Assembly (NCBI GenBank): GCA_045540275.1
Contig: JAZQGX010000166.1
Location: 1-51,569 of the forward strand
Length of the DNA: 51,569 bases
Reading direction: 5' to 3'
Source of the DNA: RGIG8368 sp045540275
GTDB lineage: Bacteria; Verrucomicrobiota; Kiritimatiellia; RFP12; UBA1067
The notes beneath the pieces are model-generated. The model did not search any database. It was given only the letters and a program-made list of their open reading frames with translations, and was not told the DNA's origin. Below, in pieces: positions 43,742 to 51,311 of this stretch (the first letter of the stretch is position 1; every line of letters starts with the position of its first letter). The position numbers and the translations under genes are program-made.

Positions 43742-45790
43742 TTATTTGATTTTGAACACCCCGGTGGCCAATGCGGGCAGATCAAGTACGATCTTTCCAT
43801 CCTTCACCGCACCCTGCGGTCCACCGAAGAGCGGCTCGAGCTCGGTTCCGTCCTTGAGAGGAACCTTGATTGCCGAATTTGAGCGTTTTTCGAGATCCCC
43901 GTTGACATAAATCAGAAAACGTCCAGTTTTCTCGCTTCCGGCGACAATCCCCAGCACAAGTCCGTCATCTGAAGTAAGAAATTCGGGGTTCGGTTCAAGC
44001 AACGCCTGCCCGAACACCTTGAATTCCGCAATAAGCGTCTTTACCATTTTCGCGGTCGGGGGATTCCAACCCATCCCCTGCTTTTGCTTCCCGGTCCAGT
44101 CGCCGGTCTGCTTCCAGCAATACCAGAACATACCGCGCGCACCGCGGACAATAGCCAGATAAGACATCGCCCGCACATGCTTCGGATCTTCCGTCGGTTG
44201 TTTTTCACTCTGACCGAACGCTTGAGGCACGACAATGACCGCCTTGGTCTTGCCGACCTGCTTGTAAGCATCGTACATGGTGTTGCTGATACGAGTAAGA
44301 ACCCCAGTGCCGCCGTAGTAGCGCGGATAGCAGTCAAAGGAGTAAACATCGCCACCCGCTGCTATACTATGATCGCCGGCACTGAGGTTGAAAGTAGGAT
44401 GGTCTTCATCCAAATTGTGGAAATATTTTCCTGCGCGTTGCAGTTTGGGAACCCATGACTCTCCGCCTGCCTCGTCCGCAAGATACCACATTCCGACACG
44501 ATTGAGCGGATCTTTGAGCACCGATTCGATCGTCGCGCGGAATGTCTCGTTGGTTTCAAACGGGTAAATTCCTTTACGCCATTCATTGGCCTTGGTTCCG
44601 AAACGGCCCATTAGCTGCAGAATCAATTCATTCCACACCCTTCCGTCTTCATAGATTGCGTAGATGTCGCGTTCCTCGAGCAAACGGATGTTTCGAAGAT
44701 TCGACGCCAGTTGCTGCGCGTAATGAGCGTCGTTGGTGGGTTGAATGTACCAGTATGCGGAATTTGTCGAATAGTTATGCATCCAATCCCACGACCACAT
44801 CTGTATCATGTTCATGCCCATGTCGATCCACTCGTCGATCTGGAAGCCGTGCGCATGGTGTATTCCCAACGGGAAGAACGGCTTGCCCTCTTTGAGAATT
44901 ACACCGTCCTGGTCAACAAAAAACTGTTTGGGCCGGACCGGCACGATTTTGAACGGAATTTCCGAATTGTAATTTACGCCGCCGACCTTGTAGGAAACGC
45001 GAAGCATATACCGGCCGGGCTCTGCATCGGCACGCATCGGCACATCGATGTATGAAGGAGATCCGAACTCCGTCTTGAATTCAAAAGAGCTTATTTTGTC
45101 GCCCTTCTCATTGCAAATTGACGTCTTAACCTTAATTCCCGCCTCGGCTCCAAGCGCAGTATTGAGCAGATAACGGAATTTGATCGCGCTCTGGCGGCGG
45201 GCGACCGAAACCATTCCGCGATACTCGGGAGCGAGGACCGTCAGCGGCATTTTGTTGAAATCCACCGGTTCCGAATTTTGGTATTGCACGGGCAGAGGAC
45301 GGAAATCCCCCTTCTTAAAACCGTCGTCCTTAGCATACCATTCAAGCTCAGCGAGCTGCCCCTTGGGAACGCCGACAAGCCTGAAATATTTGAACCGGGC
45401 GGTATAAGGAAGCGTTGCGTAAATCCAAGTATTGCTGGGCATCCGGCAGTAAACGGCAAAATTGAGAATCGTCGTCCATTTTTTTCCATCGTCCGCAACC
45501 TGAACTTTAGCCGAGTTGACAAGACCGGCATCGCCATCTTTGGCATAAAAGCGAACCGCTGCAACCTCGCTCGCTTCGGAGAATTTGACGCCTATTCCGG
45601 TGTGGTGGCATTGATTGTCGCAAACCGCGGTTTTCAAATCGCCGTCATACGCTTTTGCCGAAACGGCGACAGGCTTCTCCGGCAGCATCATATCCGGATT
45701 TACCGCAATCCGGCTTGATGCGTAAACGGTTTGCGAAGAGATGGACATCGCTGCAACCATGCCGACTATCGCATAAAGTCTAATTTTCAT
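43742..45790 (-). CDS. Secreted glycosidase-like protein with discoidin-type N-terminal domain
   Basis: 682 residues with a signal peptide (AIVGMVAAMSISSQTVYA). Residues about 40-150 resemble an F5/8-type (discoidin) domain (VAAVRFYAKDGDAGLVNSAK). A beta-sandwich follows, then from about 300 a TIM-barrel-like domain (FFPLGIHHAHGFQIDEWIDM) with candidate acids in MWYLADEAGGESW and a late GMFWYCWKQTGDW. A C-terminal beta domain ends the chain. The layout recalls clan A glycoside hydrolases of the GH2/GH5 type, but the family is not recognised. AAGGAG lies 12 nt before the ATG. Monocistronic, ended by a strong terminator. Confidence 0.75.
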   Translation of the reverse strand: MKIRLYAIVGMVAAMSISSQTVYASSRIAVNPDMMLPEKPVAVSAKAYDGDLKTAVCDNQCHHTGIGVKFSEASEVAAVRFYAKDGDAGLVNSAKVQVADDGKKWTTILNFAVYCRMPSNTWIYATLPYTARFKYFRLVGVPKGQLAELEWYAKDDGFKKGDFRPLPVQYQNSEPVDFNKMPLTVLAPEYRGMVSVARRQSAIKFRYLLNTALGAEAGIKVKTSICNEKGDKISSFEFKTEFGSPSYIDVPMRADAEPGRYMLRVSYKVGGVNYNSEIPFKIVPVRPKQFFVDQDGVILKEGKPFFPLGIHHAHGFQIDEWIDMGMNMIQMWSWDWMHNYSTNSAYWYIQPTNDAHYAQQLASNLRNIRLLEERDIYAIYEDGRVWNELILQLMGRFGTKANEWRKGIYPFETNETFRATIESVLKDPLNRVGMWYLADEAGGESWVPKLQRAGKYFHNLDEDHPTFNLSAGDHSIAAGGDVYSFDCYPRYYGGTGVLTRISNTMYDAYKQVGKTKAVIVVPQAFGQSEKQPTEDPKHVRAMSYLAIVRGARGMFWYCWKQTGDWTGKQKQGMGWNPPTAKMVKTLIAEFKVFGQALLEPNPEFLTSDDGLVLGIVAGSEKTGRFLIYVNGDLEKRSNSAIKVPLKDGTELEPLFGGPQGAVKDGKIVLDLPALATGVFKIK

Positions 45791-46097
45791 CTGTGCTTAA
45801 AACTCCTTTCTAAAAGCTTGTTTCAACTGGAAGACGATTTTAGATTAACAAATAAATTTTGACTGAACAAGGGGAAAAATGAATAAAATGGAAAAAAGTG
45901 GACTAATCCATTTAATTTAAATAAAAATGAGCACAATAAGCCATAACAAAAGCGAAAAATCATTCTGCAAAGAGAAACTGCTCGGGTTGCGGGAACGACC
46001 GTCGACGGGTTGACGGCAAGGCGCATCAACTTTCCCAACTCTGGCACCATGATTTATAGTGTGGCGTATCTGTGAAAACTTTGCTATACTGTAAGGC
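45791..46097. other. Divergent intergenic region glycosidase / rex
   Basis: 307 bp, AT-rich on the glycosidase side. Apart from the rex promoter (46085-46090) and the glycosidase ribosome site I see no gene and no convincing second promoter. A single TGTGAAAA near 46071-46078 resembles half of a Rex operator but lacks its inverted partner. Confidence 0.45.
46080..46090 (+). promoter_or_regulatory. rex promoter (extended -10)
   Basis: TTTGCTATACT with the hexamer at 46085-46090; the -35 is poor. Only 7 nt separate it from the rex ATG, so the transcript probably starts at or next to the ATG. Confidence 0.5.
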
Positions 46098-46754
46098 ATG
46101 GAACAAGAAAAAAAGCCAATAGTTTTACCATTGCCGACCATTAGGCGATATCCTCTCTACCTTCGTGCAATCAATGCCCGGATCAACCGAGGGGAAACTT
46201 TGATATCAAGTGCAGCGCTTGCCCAGGAACTTGACCTGGATACTGTTTTGGCGCGGAAAGACCTTGCAATGGCCGGTGTACCCGGCAAACCAAGACTTGG
46301 CTATCCTGCGCAAAAACTGGCCGAGGCGATAAATCGGGTTCTGGGGTGGAACAAATTCACCAACGCCGCGCTGGTCGGTGTCGGATCTCTCGGCAATGCG
46401 CTTTTGGGCTACAAGGGTTTTCTTGAGCACAATCTCTCAATCTCTGCTGCCTTCGACTGCAATCCGCAACTATGGGGACAGTTGAGACATGAAGTTAAGG
46501 TACACTCGATGGATGAGCTCTCTGAGCTGGTCAAGAAATACGAGATTAAAATCGGCATTTTGACAGTTCCCGATTGCGCTGCCAATGAATGTGCCCGGCA
46601 GCTGGTCGAGGCCGGTGTGCTCGGCATCTGGAATTTCACTGCGGTGAAGCTCGAGTTGCCACCTGAAATCAAAGTGCAGCAGGTCGATCTTGCCCAATCG
46701 CTGGCGGTGTTGTCACACACCATCACCACCGACACCCCTTCTCCCAAAAATTAA
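46098..46754 (+). CDS. rex: Redox-sensing transcriptional repressor Rex
   Basis: 218 residues. The N-terminal winged helix has the Rex pattern (TIRRYPLYLRAIN, then LARKDLAMAGVPGKPRLGY), followed by a Rossmann NAD(H)-binding domain (VGVGSLGNALLGY, FDCNP) and a C-terminal swapped helix. Rex senses the NADH/NAD+ ratio and represses fermentation and respiration genes at high NAD+. The ATG is 7 nt from a good extended -10; AAGG lies only 2 nt before it, too close for normal use, so initiation is probably leaderless. It is monocistronic. Confidence 0.94.
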   Translation: MEQEKKPIVLPLPTIRRYPLYLRAINARINRGETLISSAALAQELDLDTVLARKDLAMAGVPGKPRLGYPAQKLAEAINRVLGWNKFTNAALVGVGSLGNALLGYKGFLEHNLSISAAFDCNPQLWGQLRHEVKVHSMDELSELVKKYEIKIGILTVPDCAANECARQLVEAGVLGIWNFTAVKLELPPEIKVQQVDLAQSLAVLSHTITTDTPSPKN

Positions 46755-46756
46755 GC

Positions 46757-46785
46757 TTGTTTTCCTGCAAAAAAAAGAATATAAT
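46757..46785 (+). promoter_or_regulatory. Promoter of tRNA-Ser
   Basis: TTGTTT (46757-46762), a 17-nt spacer and a perfect TATAAT (46780-46785), with the predicted start about 19 nt before the tRNA. Confidence 0.55.
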
Positions 46786-46810
46786 TGCCGCTCAATTTAC
46801 GTGAGCTCAT

Positions 46811-46906
<96 letters not shown>

Positions 46907-46917
46907 TGCAAATCATG

Positions 46918-46954
46918 CAACTTTTCGTGAAAAGTCTCGGAAAGTTGTTTTTTT
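46918..46954 (+). terminator. Terminator after tRNA-Ser
   Basis: CAACTTT pairs with AAAGTTG ahead of seven T. An alternative inner hairpin (ACTTTT CGTG AAAAGT) competes with the outer stem. Confidence 0.7.
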
Positions 46955-47033
46955 ATATCCGATGATGTTCAGAGCCCGACATCTTATCCTTCAAACCCAA
47001 AGCCAGATATTCTGAACGTGCGTTATCCGACAT
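46953..47033 (-). CDS. Candidate small ORF (26 residues) downstream of the GH5 gene
   Basis: ATG at 47033 with AAGG 7 nt upstream, reading MSDNARSEYLALGLKDKM and eight more residues to TAA. It begins 27 nt after the GH5 stop on the same strand and ends at the tRNA-Ser terminator. ALGLKDKM echoes ALGLKEPM at the C-terminus of the GH5 protein, so it may be a decayed duplicate of that end. There is no homologue I recognise. Confidence 0.3.
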   Translation of the reverse strand: MSDNARSEYLALGLKDKMSGSEHHRI

Positions 47034-47060
47034 CCAATCACCTTGATGAGTTCAATGAAA

Positions 47061-48323
47061 TCATTCCATTGGCTCTTTAAGTCCGAGTGCCGTGGCATAA
47101 CCGGTTTCAAATCTGCAGTTTACCGCTTTGCAATTTTCGACATATTCGCGCATCAGGCGCAACGCTTTGGCGCGATCGGGGCAGTTTTTCTGAATCGCCG
47201 CATAGGTGGAGCGGTCTCCGTCGGCAAACGCAACAATCGTCTCTTTCCACCCGTCGGGATAGGAGAATACGCTCCACCCGGAACTTCTCGGTAACTTGTA
47301 CGTCCAGAAAGTCCAACCCATATTGTTGCGCTCCATGGAGAGGCGAATCTGCCGGTACCAGTCGTGTTGGTTGTGACCGGTCTCGCCCATAAACATCGCA
47401 ATTCCGGATTTATTGCGAAACTTAACGAATTCCTGTACACGCGCATCGTCGTACTTTGGATTGTTAAAATCATAATGATGACACTCGTACATCATATTGG
47501 GATCTTTTTTGAAATCGGTGAAGACCTTGAAATTTCCGTTCCATTGCGCTCCTGCAAGAATAACGATATGCCGGCGATCAACGGCGCGAATAGCGTCGAT
47601 AGCCATGAATTGAACACGCTCCAGTTGGAGATTGAGCTCATCCTTCTCCTTCAGACGGCTGGAAATCGGTTCATTCATCAAATCGTACCCCAGCACGACC
47701 GGCTCATCCGCATAACGTTCGGCGATTTTGCGCCAAATCCGGCAATATTGCTTCTGATACGACTCTTCTTTAAACAGCCAAGGGAAACCGTACGAATCGT
47801 CGATATTATCACCAGTATTGCCGCCCGGACACGAATGCATATCGATGATGACACGGATTCTGTATTTTCTGCACCACGCGACGACATCGTCGATTCGTTT
47901 GAATCCTTCCTCAGGATCGCTGTCCCCGAGATACTCATCTTCAGTGAAAAGCTTATAGTGAAGCGGCAGTCGGACGGTATTTGCACCGGTGCTCGCAATT
48001 GCAGCGATATCTTTTTCGGTTATATAATTTTCTTTGAAAGCCCGCCAGAATTTTTTAGTTTCCTCGGAACCGACCAGTTCACAGAACATAGTGTTGATCA
48101 TGTGAGCCGAATCGCACTTTGAAAAACCGAACATATACCCTTCGGGATTGAGCCAATGACCAAGATTGATGCCGCGAATGAAAAACTTATTGCCGCAACC
48201 GTCTACGATATCGTGACCGTTGACTCTTAGGAAATCGTCGTCTGACGGACCGCAAAACCGGCAACCTGCAACCGATACTGCCAACATTGCTGACAGCAAC
48301 ATTTTTTTCACAGCGTTAATCAT
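47061..48323 (-). CDS. GH5-family glycoside hydrolase lipoprotein
   Basis: 420 residues. A lipoprotein signal with lipobox VAGC near residue 21 anchors it to a membrane. The GH5 TIM barrel is clear: FIRGINLGHWLNPEG, TGANTVRLPLHY, VIIDMHSCPGG, the acid/base glutamate in YDLMNEP, and the nucleophile in FMGETGHN. GH5 enzymes cut beta-linked glucans or mannans. The ATG at 48323 has GGGAG 7 nt upstream and sits 2 nt after the PfkB stop codon. As the last gene of the amino-sugar operon it may release the substrate handled by the upstream enzymes. Confidence 0.9.
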   Translation of the reverse strand: MINAVKKMLLSAMLAVSVAGCRFCGPSDDDFLRVNGHDIVDGCGNKFFIRGINLGHWLNPEGYMFGFSKCDSAHMINTMFCELVGSEETKKFWRAFKENYITEKDIAAIASTGANTVRLPLHYKLFTEDEYLGDSDPEEGFKRIDDVVAWCRKYRIRVIIDMHSCPGGNTGDNIDDSYGFPWLFKEESYQKQYCRIWRKIAERYADEPVVLGYDLMNEPISSRLKEKDELNLQLERVQFMAIDAIRAVDRRHIVILAGAQWNGNFKVFTDFKKDPNMMYECHHYDFNNPKYDDARVQEFVKFRNKSGIAMFMGETGHNQHDWYRQIRLSMERNNMGWTFWTYKLPRSSGWSVFSYPDGWKETIVAFADGDRSTYAAIQKNCPDRAKALRLMREYVENCKAVNCRFETGYATALGLKEPME

Positions 48324-48325
48324 TC

Positions 48326-49288
48326 TCAATCTCCCTTCTTTATCAAACTGTCGGCCAAATCCCTCAACTTGGCCTCGCACTGCATCCCTTCCGTTGCTCC
48401 CGGCGCCGACATCGCTCCGATGGCGGCAACCGCACCAGTATCCAAAATTTCCTCGTCAGTAAGGCCTCTAAAAATACCCGAAAGCGCACCGGCGCAAAAA
48501 GCATCACCGGCTCCGGTTTTACCCTTGATAAAAGACTTAGGTACCGGAATGGATTTCACCTCGCTCCAGCCCTGATCGGAAAGACATACGCCGCGATCCG
48601 GCATATGAATAATCACCCGTCGCCGGACTCCCTTGTCTCTTAGCGCCGATGCCACATCGCGAAGCGGACTTAGCCGGTTCAGTGCTGACAGCTTGACAGC
48701 CTCAAGCTCGTTGACAATCAGATTATCGACATATTCAAGTGCGGGCAGAACCAGCTGGTACCGGTCAGAATTCTCTGTCACCAGATCGATAGAAGTGGTA
48801 ATGTCCCGTGATTTCAACTCGCGCAAAATGCGCAAACCGTCGCCACGGTCTACCCGGTCCAAAAGCAGAAAATACCCCAAATGGAACATATCGCCGGCTG
48901 AAAGCGAGTCGAAGTCGATATGCTCGTATCCGTACCGGGCGCACGCTCCGCTGTAACAGAAGAACGTGCGCTCACCTCCGGCTACATTCATCACATCGGT
49001 AAAACTGGTACCGTCGATCTCGCAGACGCGAATACCGGCGGTATCCACCCCGTGCCGCTGAAGTTCAGAAATGAGAAATTTACCATCATCATCGTTGCCG
49101 ACAAGTCCCGACGCAGCCACCTCGATTTCCGGAGTGAACACCTTGATGTCGCAGGCCGTATTTGGAACACAGCCCCCTGGGGCACGGCTGCATCCCTTGA
49201 TCTGCGTCAATTCTCCTGCAGCTGGATACGCTGAAATTTCGTTGATACGATCAACAAGAATTGAACCAGCAACAACAATTTTGGGCAT
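48326..49288 (-). CDS. PfkB-family carbohydrate kinase
   Basis: 320 residues. The ribokinase fold is shown by VVAGSILVDRINEIS, SRAPGGCVPNTACDI and ASGLVGNDDDGKF near the N-terminus and by the anion-hole/catalytic-base motif GKTGAGDAFCAGAL near the C-terminus, where D is the base. It phosphorylates a sugar or sugar derivative in the cytoplasm; with a NagB-like gene 17 nt upstream, an amino sugar or a deoxy-keto acid is plausible but unproven. Same strand and tight spacing place it in the operon ending with the GH5 gene. Confidence 0.88.
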   Translation of the reverse strand: MPKIVVAGSILVDRINEISAYPAAGELTQIKGCSRAPGGCVPNTACDIKVFTPEIEVAASGLVGNDDDGKFLISELQRHGVDTAGIRVCEIDGTSFTDVMNVAGGERTFFCYSGACARYGYEHIDFDSLSAGDMFHLGYFLLLDRVDRGDGLRILRELKSRDITTSIDLVTENSDRYQLVLPALEYVDNLIVNELEAVKLSALNRLSPLRDVASALRDKGVRRRVIIHMPDRGVCLSDQGWSEVKSIPVPKSFIKGKTGAGDAFCAGALSGIFRGLTDEEILDTGAVAAIGAMSAPGATEGMQCEAKLRDLADSLIKKGD

Positions 49289-49305
49289 CGGGCACCTCCG
49301 GTTCG

Positions 49306-50250
49306 TTAATTAGCCTCGGCGACCAACGGGCCGGCAAGCTCTTTAAGGAAGAACAGGCGACCGGGAAGCGTCGGGATGAACGAACTCGTGATATGACGGC
49401 TCGGCCCATAGCGCAAGGTCATCCAGAGGCTCATGCCTTGCCACTGCATTCCGCGCGAAAGCGCACCGTCGGCACCGCCGATGGCGTAGTCGGCCTGGAA
49501 CATCAGACCAGGGCCGATCGTATTGGCGCGGCACGGCACAAGCGTCGTGCGCGATTTGAATGATGTGATGGCATTTTGCTCGATGGTCAGCGGATGGAGC
49601 TGAACCGCAATGCGGTAAGGCTGCGACAGCCACTCCTTGTCGCTGTTGAACTCTTCGCCAATCATCGGCTCCCAGAACGCAATGTGGCACATGCGGCCGA
49701 TGCCGTAAACCAGAACGAGCTTTGCCCCTTCCTTTTTGAGCTGCGCGATTTTTTTGGGATAGGTCGGCAGATTCTTTTTAGTTGCAAAATTGCGATGATC
49801 GGCTGGAACCGTCAATTTTCCGAGCGGATTGTAAAAGGCCTGCTCCATCGCATGCTGAAAGGAGGCGTCCCCCACCAGAGTATTGCCCTTGGCATCTGCC
49901 CATTCGTCCATATTGAAGCACCAGACATGGGAACAATCGACATTCCACTCCTTAAGGAAGTAAACCGCCCACTTGTACATTCCCATCGGACCGACCGGAA
50001 GAATGAAGGCGATTTTGCGCCCCTCTTCTTTAGCCTTCTTGATTTCGTTGGCGATTTCGTGTCCCATTTTGACATCGAATTCTTTGACATCTTCGCAACA
50101 GACCGGGGAGAATTGGCGATTCCAGAATTTCTGGGGCTTGGTGATATCCTCTGGTTTGTTGCTGCAGCAGCGATCGATCTTTTTCATATCCCAGCCTTTG
50201 GGATAAAAGCCTTCAAGCAAACTGCCTTTTACGGTGGTATTGAAATTCAT
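49306..50250 (-). CDS. NagB/glucosamine-6-phosphate isomerase-like protein with altered active-site motif
   Basis: 314 residues in the NagB/RpiA/6-phosphogluconolactonase fold. VGPMGMYKWAVYFL replaces the usual phosphate loop, CFNMDEWAD keeps the aspartate of the DEY motif, and GIGRMCHIAFWEP aligns with NagB GxGxDGHIAFNEP: histidine and glutamate are kept, but the Asp141 position (E. coli numbering) is Met and Gly142 is Cys. Genuine NagB deaminates glucosamine 6-phosphate to fructose 6-phosphate. The changes make a different substrate or chemistry likely. Neighbours are an oxidoreductase and a kinase in one operon. Confidence 0.82.
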   Translation of the reverse strand: MNFNTTVKGSLLEGFYPKGWDMKKIDRCCSNKPEDITKPQKFWNRQFSPVCCEDVKEFDVKMGHEIANEIKKAKEEGRKIAFILPVGPMGMYKWAVYFLKEWNVDCSHVWCFNMDEWADAKGNTLVGDASFQHAMEQAFYNPLGKLTVPADHRNFATKKNLPTYPKKIAQLKKEGAKLVLVYGIGRMCHIAFWEPMIGEEFNSDKEWLSQPYRIAVQLHPLTIEQNAITSFKSRTTLVPCRANTIGPGLMFQADYAIGGADGALSRGMQWQGMSLWMTLRYGPSRHITSSFIPTLPGRLFFLKELAGPLVAEAN

Positions 50251-50279
50251 GGTTTTCTCCTTGTTTTGTTTTGTTGAAA

Positions 50280-51299
50280 TTAATGTTTCTTCTGACGATA
50301 GACGGAATCAACGGCTTTTTGGACACGCAATGCCCGCTCGGCGAGCGAATAGTCCGGAGTGCCGCTCTGCACCGATTTGCGAAATGCGGCAATCTGCTTG
50401 GTGTAAAGGTTGCGGTGTTGCGCACTGTACAGGCGGGCGCGGCTGCAGCAGCGCTTCTGTCCGGCGTCGTAATCGCCTTGGGCGACGCGAAGCAGTTTGA
50501 GCGTCCCTACCTCCTCCTGTGCCAACGTTCCGTCGCAGATAATGTATCCGCCGGTTCCGTACAGCTCGAACTTCGCCTCGGAAGCGCGATCGGGGACATT
50601 GAAATTGACATCGACATGACCCAAGGTGCCGCTCTCGGTGCGGAAAAGGACCACGGCCGAATCTTCGACTTCGTACTTGAAGGTCTGGGTCGAGTAGAAC
50701 CCCGAGACATCTGCGATTTTCTCGTCAAGAACATGTTCAATCAATTCGAGACAATGCACGCCCAGATCCATCAATGCGCCGCCTCCGCCAAGTTTTTTGT
50801 TTTGACGCCAGGCGCCCTTGATATCCGGATACCAACAGGTGAACTGCGCCCTGACATCGACGACTTTGCCAATTGCGTTCTGCGCAACCAGCGTGCGGGC
50901 TTTTTCGTGAAGGTTGTGATACTTCATCATGTACCCCACCCCGAGATGCTGACGCTTCTTTTTGAAAGCGGCAATCAGGGCGGCAGCTTCCTTGGAATCA
51001 ATTCCTACCGGCTTTTCGGTAAATACGGCCTTACCTGCTTCAAGGGCGATTAAAGCCTGCTGGCAATGGGCAAATACGGGAGTGCCGATGTAAACCGCAT
51101 CGCATTCGACCTCCTCAAGCATCTTCTTTTCATCGGTGTAAGCAGGAGCATTGTATTTTGCGCCGAGCTTTTCCACTACTGGCTTGGCGATATCCATAAT
51201 CGCCACCAACTCACTGCCTTTGTCCCCCAACAGTCCTGGAATCGTCCTGCGGTCGGCAATGCCGCCGGCACCGATAACACACCATTTAAATTTCTTCAT
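50280..51299 (-). CDS. Gfo/Idh/MocA-family oxidoreductase
   Basis: 339 residues. The N-terminal Rossmann domain starts VIGAGGIADRRTIPGL; FTEKPVGID carries the catalytic lysine motif EKP, and the C-terminal beta-sheet domain has GGGALMDLGVHCLE. Family enzymes oxidise or reduce sugars and cyclitols with NAD(P). It lies 12 nt after a PIG-L deacetylase gene and 29 nt before the NagB-like gene. A sugar or amino-sugar substrate is inferred from context. Confidence 0.9.
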   Translation of the reverse strand: MKKFKWCVIGAGGIADRRTIPGLLGDKGSELVAIMDIAKPVVEKLGAKYNAPAYTDEKKMLEEVECDAVYIGTPVFAHCQQALIALEAGKAVFTEKPVGIDSKEAAALIAAFKKKRQHLGVGYMMKYHNLHEKARTLVAQNAIGKVVDVRAQFTCWYPDIKGAWRQNKKLGGGGALMDLGVHCLELIEHVLDEKIADVSGFYSTQTFKYEVEDSAVVLFRTESGTLGHVDVNFNVPDRASEAKFELYGTGGYIICDGTLAQEEVGTLKLLRVAQGDYDAGQKRCCSRARLYSAQHRNLYTKQIAAFRKSVQSGTPDYSLAERALRVQKAVDSVYRQKKH

Positions 51300-51311
51300 A
51301 TCTCCTCCACA

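Noticed and set aside
43097..43882. A 261-codon plus-strand frame crossing the carB promoter region
   Set aside because: It runs through carB antisense, the carB promoter and a terminator hairpin, and its translation has no family features.
46070..46083. Rex operator in the rex promoter
   Set aside because: Only one TGTGAAAA half-site is present; the inverted half needed for a Rex box is missing.
46972..47034. Inverted GTTCAGA/TCTGAAC and repeated CCGACATC downstream of tRNA-Ser
   Set aside because: Short and widely spaced; could be chance, and they overlap the candidate small ORF.
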